DNA from: Ulva prolifera
Lineage: Eukaryota; Chlorophyta; Ulvophyceae; Ulvales; Ulvaceae
Assembly: GCA_023078555.1 (NCBI GenBank)
Contig: CM041199.1
Coordinates: 6,391,315-6,455,314, forward strand
Reading direction: 5' to 3'
Length of the DNA: 64,000 nucleotides
Positions 1-12,700 of the stretch are shown here, one piece after another. The notes beneath the pieces are model-generated. The model was given only the letters and a program-made list of their open reading frames with translations. It did not search any database and had not been told where the DNA came from. Position 1 is the first letter of the stretch. Each line of letters opens with the position of its first letter. Position numbers and translations under genes: made by a program.

Positions 1-3000
1 CCACGGCCAGCACGCAGCGCGGGGCACGCCAGGGCTCCTCGGCCGGGATGCTGGCGCCAAGGCCTTCAGGTGTTAGGCGAGTCAGGGGCGGACCCTCGCA
101 TCGGCCCTGCAGCAGGGCGGAGCTGATGCCACTTCAACAAGATGGCAATGCAGTGCACTGGTCGCATCTGCCAATTCATCATACACATGCACAACATTGG
201 TGAGTCTCGTGGTGGATGTGCCACCCAGGTAAAGCAGGTGTGTGCACAGACAAACGAAAACCCTACAGCGTCGGCTCTGTGGACTGCACTTGGGAAGATC
301 ATGACCCCCTCCGTCGAGGAGAGTCGTTGATTGCAGCGGGTCATTTCTGATTTTTTTTATTTTGACTGATTCCGAGTCGAATGAAGAGAACTGCAGTGCG
401 ACTGCACACAATCATGCAGCCGAACCTGAGTGATATCTTCTCTACGGTGGAGTCGTTGCTGTAGACCTCATACCTGAAATCGGGCAAGGACAGTTCTTAC
501 CACTGCATCCGTACACACCCAGTGGCAGCTGGAGCTGTCCATGCATACCATGCATTGCGTAGCAGCGGGCAAGAAAGCGAGAAACACAGTGAAAGAAAAC
601 ATGCATGTATGCCGGCATGCTGCCTTCCACAGCTTATAAGCCAATTAGCACAGGTGCCTGTCGAGTCGGAGGGCACACCCGGATGGAGCGGGTCCCTCTC
701 CCCACAACCCCGAGCTGGTACAAACGCCCCCGGCTCACGGCCCGTCACAGGGTCCTCCCACCGCGGCAGACCTCGAAGGTCGAGGTGGCCGCGGATCTCG
801 ATGTCGCGCACCCCCGCGTGGAACGCGCGCTGCAGCTGCGCCGCACTGTACACCGCGGCGATCTGCGGCGGGGCCCCGCCGGGCACCCCCGGAGGCGGTG
901 GCCGCGGAGGATTCGGCGGGGGCTCCGGTGGATCGTGGATCTGCCCCGGCTGTGCTCCCCCAATCGCCTGCGGTCGGCACGCAGTTCAATCGGAACAGCG
1001 TCTCGGCTGTGTTGGTTGCTCGTGCACTCGTGTGCCTGCCTGCATGCATTCGTGCGCATGCTTGTGTACACGCAGAAAGCCACGAGAGGCGGTGGCGCGA
1101 GCCAAGCGATTCAGACCCACCTCTTGCAGTGCCACGAACCATGGGTCGCGTTCCGTCGCGAGTGGGACGCGGATCTCAGGGCACTCATCGAGCGTGGCCA
1201 CTGGGGCCGCCGGTGAGGTTTCCGTGACCCTGGTGAATGTGCCATCACCAATGCCGTGGCTATACTATAGTCGTAGCTGACCGTACACATCCTCCTCTGC
1301 GCCGGCCGTGCCGTCCACGACCAACAGGCCACCCAAGAAGGATGAAAACAGTTGCCCGCCCGCAGTCGTTACGTTCAACTGTGAAGTTCTCAAATGTTGT
1401 GTTTCGCATGCACAGCCACCAGGTGCAGTTCAGATACATGCGCCTTGCAGCGTCATGCGTGGCGCGTACAGCCGCACGGTGCTGTATGTGTGGAGGAAGC
1501 GCAGCCGCGGCTGCCGCGACGGCTGGGCCCGCAGGAATAACGCGTCCAGCCACAGCCTGCCTCCATCTTCCACGTTGAAGATGCCGTGATCTGCGATGAG
1601 GACACACTGTGGGGCCCGCCAGAGGAAGGGGGGAGCGCTGAGGCCCCAGTCTTCGACAGGCGGCGGGGGGGGGGGGGGGGGGGGGGCGCAGTTGCCCTGC
1701 ATGCATGGCGCTGGATATGTGTGGGTGTGTGCATCGGTGCTGGCTCCGATTCGCCTGCAAAATTTGTTTGTGGCTGCCGACCAGAGATCAGACCTGGTCA
1801 CAAAAAGTACACATTATGCTAGTACCGGGTCAAAAGTCACTTCAAATATACTCGCTTGGCACTTGCACGTACGCGTGCTGCCGGCAGCACTCCATCCAAA
1901 TTGCCTATAGCACAGAGGCTGGCCTGCAAGATTTGATGCTACATATTGACGATGCGCAGAGTTGATGTGCATAGATCATATGGAGTCAGGTCACAAATAC
2001 GTGCAGGTGTGCTTCCAGAGCTGTGCTCCCGATTGGAGTTGCGCCGCATACCTGCAAGAGCTTGGGCGCCTGGGCAACGAAATGAAGTCAAGTCAAGTAA
2101 ATCTGAATTGACTGAGCCGTATCCTATTGGACATTGACGAATCCGAGTGACCGGGACCACATATGTGTAAGGGGTCAACCACCTTGGAACGCCCCTCGGA
2201 CGACCGCACGCAACTCACAGGGCCTCCTCCTGTGCTAAGCGAGGTGGTCACGTACGGCCGTATCGACTCCCCCAAGCGCACGCAGAATCGAACCCATGGC
2301 CTCCTGAAACGGAGGGGGTAGCGTTTATACCGTCCTCAATTGTTAACCCATTGGACGGAAGGTGTGTCTGCATGTGCAGCACGTTTCCAGCCTCGCCCTG
2401 CCAGCGGCGTCTACCGTTAACGATTGCAATTGCACGATGTCTGCAAGACCTGCTCCGTGCGGCAGATCTGTCACAGGCAAGCGGGCACATGCAGTGCACA
2501 TGCAGTGAGAACTGCTGGAACATGCGAACGGCTGATAATGGCACAGGCAATGACAGTGCACGCACACGGTCCACCGCATGGCCGAGCAGGCAGACTGCAA
2601 GCTTAAGGCAATGCGACCATGTGAAGCTGACTTCAAGACCAACAGAGTCTACCAACAGACTGGACCGTCTCAACGCAGCAACGAACAGGGGGGTAGGCAC
2701 TCGGGCCTAGGACGTGTTCACCGGGTACGCGGAGCACTCAGGCATCCCCGGGACTCCATGGGAACACTTAACACCTATGGACTCGCGATAACCCCCCGGG
2801 CACCACAGAAACGTCGTTGAATGCGAAAGGGTGGAATCGACCTTTTCGACCGAATTCGCATGAATGGCTGGGCACTTTGGCCTGTTGTGCCCATTTTGGG
2901 CTTTCAGGCGCCCAACGCATACCCAGTGGCCTCCACACACCCCCGGTGTGCCTCTATTGGTCTTTATGAGGCTCTTTTTCATGCTCTGGGTAAAAGCAAA

Positions 3001-4670
3001 GTATCCTATTGGACATTGACAACTCCGAATTAACGGGGCCACATATGCCGGGTCTCTGTGGGCTATAGACTAGCAGTCAATGCCACCTGTGGCGTGGACG
3101 GATCGCACACTGCGACCTGATGGTGCTTGCACGGCCAGGAGTGCACGATGGAGGTGTAGGTCGGAGGCGTGTGTGCCTCTGATGCTGTGGCGATGTAGAT
3201 CCTGTAGCCACGGAAGACATGTGTTCCGGGGCTAGACAACGGATGCCTTCATATGTGCACATCTTGCACATCATAGCTGTTATATGTGGCTTACATGTGC
3301 TATATCAGACATGTTTGTGTTCTCAATATGAACTCAAAGAGTTGCTCACTGACATGACATCATATTGCATGCCTTGACTTGTGCAACTGACCCTGAGAAC
3401 AGCTAGCTGAACAGCTGTCCCACTGGCGAGGCCCAACGAGATATGGCATTCATTTCGACCTTCAGAAGTGAAAATCTGCAACTATACATGAACAAGTGTT
3501 CTAAGACACCGTGGGAAATAGTGCAGCCGTTCCAGCTGCAGGTCTGTAGACAGACGCAGGCAAGCTGCATCTCACACACAGGTCGCATGGTGATCGGAAT
3601 TCGCAATTCATGCCATATGCGAGACAAGTGTCTGATGTTTCCTATCAGTCATAGCTGCTGCAGCAGATGTAATACTGTCAGCCTCGAAGGGAGCAACAGG
3701 CGCCAACAGAACCACGCCACAACCTTCCTAGCCACTGCGCTGAGCATGGGGCTTGACGGGCCAGCGACATGTGTGAGTCTACAGATTTTTATACGTGATG
3801 CCCGGGGTAGATTCGATACTGCCGATCGCGAAGGCGAATGCAAGGCCAACAAACCAGGGACATTTCAGGGAATTAATCCTGATGGACGTCACGCACTAAA
3901 CGCACATTGTTTTATCAATCTTCCAGCGTCAAAGCGCATTGTATCAACCGGAGCGATGGCCTCCATCCAAGGTCCCAGATACAGGCTCGTCACAGCCAAA
4001 GCGTAAGTCGGAAGCCCATAGAGCAGGTCGGCATGTGACTGAACACATGTGGGACACATTGTAGTGTTTTTAGGGCGTTCTCGGCCCACTGAGGTCATTG
4101 AGCATGCGCTGGGCGCCATTTCGGACCGGATGGGCAAAAACGCGGATTTCGGCGAAAATGGCCTTTTGGCTGGGCACTTTCACCGCTTATGCCCAGCGAC
4201 CATTTGGCGGTGCCCAGGGGATTTATGCGAGTCTGCAGATGTTCCCAGCGTATCAGGGCTCCGCGTTCCCGGTGAACACGTCCTGGGCCAGAGTGCCTAC
4301 CCCCCTCAATGAACAGATGGCAAGAGGTATCCCAAGCGCTGTGAAACATACGACAGGCAGTGATAGAGAAGCAACATACTCGAATGGATCGTGTTGTTAG
4401 ACGGCTAATGCCCAGCACCCCTCCTGAGGAGAATTCCAGCGCCAGGCTGGACAGATCCAGATGGGCACGGACTTCCACATCCTGAGCGCCTGAGGTGAAC
4501 GCCACCTGGAACTCGCGCGCGGTTTTCACGACGGTGATGTTTGCTGCTGCTATCTCGCTGTTGCTTCTTCAGGAGATGCTTCTGTCAGCTGCCGCAGCGC
4601 ATGCTTTGCCTCGGCCGAGATGCCTTGGCGCACCTGGTCAACACAACAGCGCGCGATCAGCGTTGTTCAG
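1..4670 (-). pseudogene. Broken, partial copy of the beta-helix surface-protein gene (copy A)
   Basis: This copy is homologous exon by exon to the gene at 6584-13543 and runs off the left edge. Recognisable pieces are the N-terminal HLDL exon (about 4670-4380, ending TTRSIR before donor GTATGT), the GNC exon (from 1696), a TFEN exon (about 1425-1130), a second HLDL exon (about 975-690) and the start of a GRC exon (about 113-1). Compared with copy B there are several lesions. Four bases are missing near 4555, giving an in-frame TAG. About 1.3 kb between MTLQG and the LCM.N.TFEN motif is lost, removing one exon. Two bases are missing near 1287, and four bases are inserted near 735, which destroys the second TRSIR. 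The first intron also carries a TIR element. A full-length product is therefore unlikely. The GNC exon has a run of 22 G bases coding for prolines. Confidence in homology is high; confidence that it is dead is good, provided the assembly is accurate. Confidence 0.75.
2688..4307. mobile_element. 1.6-kb terminal-inverted-repeat element in an intron of copy A
   Basis: The left end (2688 onward: GGGGGGTAGGCACTC then a variant of GGACGTGTTCACCGGG) reappears in inverted orientation at 4307-4200. Similarity continues inward for roughly 150 bases. The flanks are AACGAACA (2680-2687) and AATGAACA (4308-4315), an 8-bp target duplication with one mismatch, which would fit hAT-like or related elements. 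The matching intron in copy B is only about 0.7 kb, against 2.7 kb here, so the element arrived after the duplication. No transposase is recognisable between the ends; one open frame at 3443-4006 has no feature I know. It is probably a non-autonomous element. Confidence 0.6.
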
Positions 4671-6280
4671 CGAGCACCTCATGTTGCCCATAAGTTCAGC
4701 CTCAGGCCTAATTAATTATTGCTCACAGGCGCACTGCCGTGTTGAAAGTGCAGGAGCACAGCTCTGACAACGGTTCCGACGATGGCATCTCAATCGGCAG
4801 TGGCCAACACAAAACTGGCGTGAAAAGTAAATCGTACTCCGCCATGCTTCACATATCTCTCCGCCATGGCTGCGTGTGCGCGGCCTTGCTCCAGAGCAGC
4901 ACAGTGCCGCTTCTAGCCTGTACGCGGCAATTTCCATCCCCGTCGAGATCTTGGTAGCATGAGAAGCCTGCGATAAGAATTTGAATGCATCTAGGTGTAG
5001 AGCATGACCTACTGCTGCAGAAAAGTGCGATTCCCGACACCGCAAACACTTCGCGTGCCACCTGGCGTACAGCCAGCAGCGCGATTACAGCAACCTCCGC
5101 ACAATCATGGCAGTGTCGAAATCAACGTACGTGCCAAACATTTGCTGCGTCCGGTAGCCGGGCATGTTATCGAGGCGTACGCAAGAAGCATCCGCCAGTA
5201 GCTCGCAGCGTTAACGTTTGAGCTTTGGATGGTCAGCGAGATACTACCCCGCCAAACTTACGTTCGACGGCTCTCCTTTTCTTGCACATCCACAAAAACA
5301 CAGCAACGAACGTGGTCCCGCCTTGCAGTCTTGGCATGGGCGTGACGATTCAGCAGTACACCGGCGTGAACCTTAGTCCAAGGTTTGACTCAATGCATAC
5401 GCCACCGAGCTGTCGAAACAATTTCTTGAAACTTAGACCTGCGTGGCGCAAATACAAAGTCGGAATTCTCGGCTGAAAATGTAAGACACCCCGCCATGCA
5501 CCTGTTCTTGCAACTCGTTGGTTCAGGCATATTCTTCACCATCAGAAGATACAAGCTCCCCTTGCCGGCTTGGAGCGTGGCTCGTACATACCATCTGCAG
5601 CTGCACGAAATATTGCTCGATACAATAGACCAGAACGCATGGACCTCGCTGTGTTACACCGCTCCTATCTGCGTTGGCTATGGCCTGTGTGGCAACGTCA
5701 TTAATACAGGCACGTCAGCACAGCCTGTGCTGCACAGGGCATGAGCTCCCCTCTCAATGTAAAATTCCCAACCCTCCAAATGTAATGGTCAAAACCCTGC
5801 TACAGCACTACCCTCCAAAACTACCCCCCACAACACCCAAATGGCGCTCGGGTGCTGAATGAGCACACTGCTTTAACAAGCCCTGTAAATTCTACTCCTG
5901 GCTTCCGCATGTATACGCCTGCTGGGCTCTATGTGCGATGAATGCCCCAGAGCGTCTGGCGATGCACACACGAGCGAAAACAGTTAATCGCAATGCTCTC
6001 CAGTGCGCATGCACTGCCGCGTCACAGCACCCAGACCACTGGCCACCGCACAGAAATGCAGGAAAGTGCGAAACTGCACATATGCAGCTGCCGTGACGTC
6101 GCGTCGACGACGCTGTGGTGTAAGGCGGCGGCCCGCTCTGAATGCCATCGCCGAGCGCTGGCCAAATCCTTACGCTGGCTCCACTGAAGCAGAGATATGG
6201 AATCTTGGCTTATGAGGCTTTTTAGCCAATGTGATCGGGCTAGATACCCGACCCTATGCATGTCTGTGGGCATGCTGCCA
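4670..6280. other. Upstream region of copy A and unannotated spacer
   Basis: From about 4720 to 5390 the sequence is a diverged duplicate of 13570-14270, the region 5' of copy B, so it holds the former promoter and perhaps 5' exon of copy A. A frame around 4860-5060 has an EF-hand-like DLDGDGNC stretch that is conserved as TLDEDGDC in the B copy. No ATG start could be assigned to it. From 5390 to 6280 I see no supported gene; a C/A-rich low-complexity stretch lies at about 5755-5840. Confidence 0.4.
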
Positions 6281-6284
6281 TCTC

Positions 6285-6715
6285 AATGCATGCTCCCAGA
6301 CGCCGATGCATGCGCACTTCGTGCGCTGCACGCAGCGGGTGCATGCCTTGAGGACATGAGCGATCACGTTGACGTGGTCTGCCCTCCATCTGCCTCCTTG
6401 GGCACCTCCCCTTTCGCAGGGGAGCCCTCGACCTCCACCGGCTGCTTGCCGGGCCCGGGTGGCTGACTCGGAGGTGGTTGGCTGCCAGCCGCACCGCTAG
6501 CCTCAATGCATGCTCCCACACGCCACCGCATGCGCCTTGCGTGCATGGCATGGAGTGCACACATCTCTTGAGGACATGAGGTATCACGCTGATGGGCTTC
6601 GTCCCCCGCCAACCTGCTCCGGACTTTCCTCTTTTGCAGGGGAGCCCTCGCCCTCCACCGGCTGCTTGCCGGGTGGCTGAGGTGTCTGGCTGCCAGCCGC
6701 ACCGTCAGCCGAGCG
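6285..6715. repeat. Tandem duplication of the 3' end of gene B (about 220-bp unit)
   Basis: Two units, roughly 6285-6490 and 6506-6715, share a CAATGCATGCTCCCA start, a TTGAGGACATGAG block and a segment encoding (on the minus strand) GKQPVEGEGSPAKE-like residues. The upstream unit (higher coordinates) is the coding tail of gene B. The other lies beyond its stop codon and still encodes a recognisable GKQPVEVEGSPAKGE version, so it is either an alternative terminal exon or a fossil. Confidence 0.6.
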
Positions 6716-9700
6716 CCCCGCCCGCCGCCGCAGGGCCACGCCCGCGGCGATGCACGTCGCAGCGCCCAGCAGAACCAGCGCGCCCAGCACGATGCCGATG
6801 ATCGCAGCGTTGCTCAGCTGGGCCTTGGTTTCCACGCCCCGCAGGCCGAGCTCCGTGAACGGCGTGCGGCTCCGCGGCGGAGGCAGCAGTGAGGCCGCCG
6901 CCGGCCCCGGGCCCGGGGCGGCCGCGGACGGGGCCGGAGCCGTGGCGGGAGCCGCGGCGGGGTCGGCAGCAGCACCTGCGTCGTATTGAGAGAGGTACGC
7001 TGCAGGGGTTGGGGACTTGAGGGCCTGCAGCCGAGGCAAGCGTCAGCAGCTGTTGCTTGCAGGGTGTCAGTTGCAGGAAGGGGCACTTGCGTCAGCAGAA
7101 CTTGACGCCAGGTCGTGATGCGCGGACTCAATTGACACTGGTCGCAAGGGGGTCCGGATGACATTCGCGCGCGTAAAACGCAGTGCGACCCTCCCTGAGA
7201 CCGTGTTCAAGCGTGCTAACGGGCTCGCTGAGATGGCCCTCGTAAAATGCACAGATGGCTGCAATACGTGAATGCATGTGAGGCTTCAAGCGGTTCCTAC
7301 TGTAGGCAGGATCATGGTCTAGTCAAGCGGCAGGGGGCCACGGTGATTGCCTTGGGCACCACCCCCTCCTGGCTGTGAGGTATGCGTGTCGTAGGGGACA
7401 ACAGCGACCGGCCACACATGAGGGTCACCGCTCCCCGGGCGCACCTGCTGAGCTGCGAGGAACCAGGGGTCGTCAGCCTGGGGTGGCGCAGGGGTGCGCG
7501 CCGGGAGGCCCTCCGGCCATGACTCCGTCAACACGGCGGCCCCGGGGGTTCCTCCCAACGCTGCGCCGTAATCGTTGTAATCTAGCATTGCCTGCAGGCA
7601 CAGCGGTGGTGCATCAGAGCTGGACCATTGTGTCGGACATGGTCTCACCTGCGGCTTTGAGCGACGCCGCGGGGCGACTGTCGAAGACAAATAATTTACA
7701 AAAAGGTCTGATGCATATATTACTTGTATATATATTACTTGTACATATATGGCTGCAGCTGCAGAGAAGGATTCTGACCCACACAGCGCGGCACACCACA
7801 GACTGCATTGTTGTTGAAATAGCAGCATGTGCATCAGCTGTCACCACTAGAGCGCCACACTTCCGGCTCTGTTGTGGAGCACATTATTGCAGCTGCGCGA
7901 TGCTGACATCCGAAGGGCGAGCGACACAATGCTGACTCTTTGCACACATACATGTAAACACACAGTACCTGCACCTGCGTCCAGCCGAGAGACCATCACT
8001 GCACTTGGTATAACATGACAGCGGCGCCGCACCAGCAGCCCTGGGGAATCGCTGAAGAAGGAAGCCAAGCTACTCGCAACCACCGGCGGCTCTGCGACTG
8101 TGTCGGTGAAGGTGCATTTGCGCAGCGCCAAGGTCGCATTCTCGCCATGCACCTCCAGGCCGCCGGAAGACGCAGTCCAGCCGTTGTAGTCGTAGTCGGA
8201 CGTGTACACGGCCTCAGATGCCATCAGGCCAGTGTCCACGAAGGCACAGGAGTCAAAGAGGGCGGCACCGTACGTGACATACGCAACCGGGGCTCTCGAC
8301 TCAAGCAGCCGCCGCCGCCCGGGCATCGCATTGACCACACAATCTGCAGGGGGGGGACCGAGTTGTTTCATCAGCCCAGTATGCTGTTCCGTGCTCCACC
8401 ATCATGATAACGTGGCATTGCAGTGCCCCGGATGTGTGCACCAGCAGGTATCTGACCGCAATCATCATGACGATGCATGCGGTGTGATCGCCTGACCATC
8501 TGCCGACCCCCTTGTGATGTTAACCCCCTTGTCATGTTGACCCCCTTGTCATGTTGACCCCCTTGTCATGTTGACCCCCTTGTGATGTTGAAGGTGCGGG
8601 GTGCATGATACTACGGCGCAGCGCAGGGTGCGAAGGAAGATATCAACGATGTCCAGATCAAGATGTCATTATCATATGTGAACAGAGGTGCACAGCACAA
8701 AACGTAAAACGAAAGAGGCCTGCGATGCACTCATGGCAGAAGCATGCATGCGTGGCATGCATGCCGCACCTCGCATGTAGAGCCCCCCCGCGCAGTGGTC
8801 TACCCACGCCGCTGCCGCCAAGGTCACGCCGTCGCCTTGAATCGCGGTGTTGGTGATGTATACGGTCGCCCACTCGACCAGACTCACTGCCACGGAGCCG
8901 CCACCCTCCGGTTCGAAATCGTACCTGCAGCGACGTTGCACCCATGCAAGGCTGACCAGTAATGAGCTGAAGCGGTACCCATGATGTGCAGCAACAGCAA
9001 CAGCATGCTCTGTACCAGTACTACACGTGTTGGGTCGTTGGGCCCGATCATATGTAGCAATTCCGAATATTCAGGTCTGTTCAATCGTGACTTCTGGGTG
9101 GCAGCGCTGGAGATCTCTAGATGCTGCACCGTGACCCAGCGCTGCCCCATACATGCTATGCAGGGGATCGAATGCAGCACACCATGGGTCGCGAACGATG
9201 TGACTTGGTCACGAACGGCAATGATGTCGTATATGTAATGCAGTCCAACTTGCCGATATAGTGCAGAGAGATGTCGATGACCCTACCGCAATCACAGGTA
9301 TGTGGTCGCCTGCAGCTGTGCCACATACAGGCTAGCCTGATGACACGCAGCACTGCTACTGAAAGGTACTGCCCAGAACTACTGGCCCCTCGGAGCTCAT
9401 GGTGTCGACCACAATGCACGACAAACTGAAGGCCTAACAGAAATGGGGCGCACGGGTACTCCGGAAGACCATATGCATATGTATAATCAATCGGGGGCGA
9501 GTAGTCATCGTCATCGACCTCAGCGACCGGCTCTGGCCATCGAGCAAACTGGACGTGCAGGGAGTCCAGCCACAGGCCGGGACTGGTTGCCACCAGGAGG
9601 TGCTGAGCCACGGCCAGCACGCAGCGCGGGGCACGCCAGGGCTCCCCAGCGGCGATTTTCACACCCAGGTTGTCCGGCGTCAGTTCCGCCGGAGGCGGAG

Positions 9701-12700
9701 ACATGCATCGGCCCTGCAGCAGCGCTGCGTTGCCACCAATTGGCACAGCAGTGCACTTATCGCGTCTCCAAGCGGGGTTGTGGCGTCTACTGGTTTCCAA
9801 TTGATTGGTGGTGATGTCATCGAGAGCTTGCAAGCTCTGATTGGATCAATTGGATCAATTACAGAAGTCAGACCACGGTGATGGGTTCGTGGACAGCAAC
9901 AGTGTACGATCCTCCGATATAGTTTTAGGAACATGGCATTTGACTCGAGCGGCGCCAATGGCCCCCTTCATGCACGCTATGCTCTTTATACCAGCGAGAG
10001 GGTGATGAATGCGAGAGGAAGTGATATGATCCGTGGACACATCAGCATACTGCCTGCCACAGTAGTGCACAGGTGCCTGGTGACACATACCCGGATGGAG
10101 CGAGTCCCTCTCCCCACAAACCCGAGCTGGTACGCCCCCGGCTCCCGGCCCGTCACAGGGTCCTCCCACCGCGGCAGACCTCGAAGGTCGAGGTGGCCGC
10201 GGATCTCGATGTCGCGCACACCCGCGTGGAACGCGCGCTGCAGCTGCGCCGCATTATACACGGCGGCGATCTGCGGCGGGGCCCCGCCGGGCACCCCCGG
10301 AGGCGGCGGGCGCGGGGGATTCGGCGGGGGCTCCGGTGCTTCGTGGACCTGCTCCGGCTGTGCCTCCTCAATCGCCTGCAGAGCACGCTTGCTGTACGCG
10401 CCACGACGCCCGCAACTGTGTCGGGTCTCTCTTGAATGCACACAGAAGCGCACATGCATGTCGACACCAGGGACGTGGCATGGCTGTGCGGGAGTGGCAT
10501 ACAGGCCGTTTGCGGCGGAACGATCGCTAACGCCGTCACACGTGCCGATGCAGGTATGCACAGAATCCATGCATGTGTACCGCTAACATCTCTGCTTGAC
10601 CTTTCGCCACACCACGTCACGCATGTCCCGAAGACCATTTAGAGGACACGCCGCCAGGGTGCGTGACACGCATCCCTTGAGCCAGTAGCGACAGACGCAC
10701 CTTCTGCAGCGCCACGAACCACGGGTCCCCCGCCGTCGCGAGCGGGACCCGCTGCGTGGGGAACTGCTCGAGCGCGCTAGCCGGGGCCGCCGCCACGGTG
10801 TCCCGGACGCTGGTCCACGAGCCGTAACTTTCGTAATCGTAATCGACAGTGTACACGTCTTCCTCTGCGCCGGCCGTGTCTTCGGCGACAACCAGGCCGC
10901 CGGAATAGGATACGAACATGTGCTCGGCGACGGTTGTCACGTTCTCGAATGTCATGTTCTGCATGCACAGACACCAGCTGTGGCTCTGAGAACGGCTCAC
11001 CTTCGGGCTGCTGGTCGGCAGGCTCCTGCGATCTGACATAGTTGGGTCGTCCGGTCCAATCACATGGAACAGCTACGACAATTCAGATCTATTTCATAGG
11101 GTCACCTTGCGAATTCTGCGATGCGATCCATTAGCGGTGTCTAAAAAAGTGACCGTTTGGTCCCTCTGGATTCAAAGGGACCTAGTCAACTAGCACAACT
11201 GGGCCGGATTGCCAATGCACGATTGCAATCTGCGCGATCCGCCGGCATGCGCTGCAGTGTATGCACACCCTGGCCGCGTGCACAGAGTGTGGTCATGTGC
11301 ATGGCGTGCATGCATGTGGCACCACCTGGAACGGATGCCTAAGCCAGCTGCGCTGGCAACGTCAACAAAGACTCGTGCAATTTAAACAGCATATGCGGTT
11401 GCGGCTGTGTCCGGCCGTGACACGAGGTCTCGCATGCTGTTTCCGCACAGGTCATCATCTGCTTCTCATCAACCAAATGTGTCACCAGCACGAGGTGCAT
11501 TTGGTACCAGTGCATGGGGACTCCCCGGACCCGGCAACACCCGGCGCAATCAATGCGATATGTGTTTGGATGCTGCCTGTGTTCCGCAGCCACGTGCACG
11601 CGCGGAGGCAGGCTCCAGGGTGGAGGCCAAGGGGCGCACCAGCGCCACAATCGAGGCCGATTCACCCCTGACTTCCATGGGCACCGCCTCAACGTAGCGT
11701 TGTCGAGCATAGTCATAGTAATCGAACCCCCCCGGTCCAGGGGCTGCTGCATCGTAGTCGCCCGCTGCAGGAGCGGGCGCCGGGCTCAAACCCGCCTCCT
11801 CCGTCTCTGGGTAGAACGTGTCATGCCACACATTGGACAGTGTGACTTGATTCAGGAACGCAGAGCCTTCAATGATATCAACTGTGCTAAATAGGCCGCC
11901 GACGCTGTCAATCGTGCTCCCTGCATGTGCATATACATGACATGTGTTGTCGATCGAATTGGTCGCAGCCATGCGTGACCTCGTATGCACGCCCACCGTG
12001 TAAGCACGAGCTGCATCTAGACTCTCGGACAGCCTGTCGGAGATATACGTGAATGCCGCCCGAGAACATCACAGCGGCTCGTCCGTTCCGCCGTGTCCCT
12101 ACTCAGCCGCAGCGTTGGGTCGTCGGGTCGCATCCCATACAAACTTTCCGATGATCAAGGTGTTGCATTGTTCCGTGATGGCAGCAACCACAATGCCGCA
12201 AGCCGACCCCACGGTTAACAGCATGGTCGCCCGAAGGGTCAGACGGCCCAAAGTTCGCACCGTGAAGGTACACTCGGGAGTCTTCCGATGACCACAGAGC
12301 CTGCGTCTCCACCGCGCCGTCGCCCTGCAGCGTCATGCGTGTCGCGTATAGCCGCGCCGAGTTCTCAACATACAGGAATAGCAGCCGTCGCGGCCGCCGC
12401 GGCGGCCGGGCGCGCAGGTACAGCGCGTCCAGCCACAGCCGGCCCTCGTAGGCCATGTGGAAGGCATCGTCATCTGTGATGAGAAGACACTGGGGGGCCC
12501 GCCAGAGGAGGGGGGGCGTTCCGAGGCCCCAGTCTTCCGCCGGGGCCGGGGGGGCCCTGCAGTTGCCCTGCATGCATGGCGCCGTGCGGCATACATGCAC
12601 GTGTGCATGCATGGCGTACACGTCATGTAGCTGTAAGCACGGTAGACTGCAGTGATGGTGGCTGATAATGAATGCAGGGCAGCCTGCTGGCCCCACGACG

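Noticed and set aside
2250-2370. tRNA-like segment on the minus strand (GGGTTCGATTC T-loop motif)
   Set aside because: The B-box-like motif is present, but T-stem, acceptor stem and anticodon arm do not pair, so it is not a functional tRNA; a tRNA-derived repeat remains possible.
8506-8590. CRISPR-like array appearance of short tandem repeats
   Set aside because: Units are contiguous without spacers, and the window is eukaryotic.
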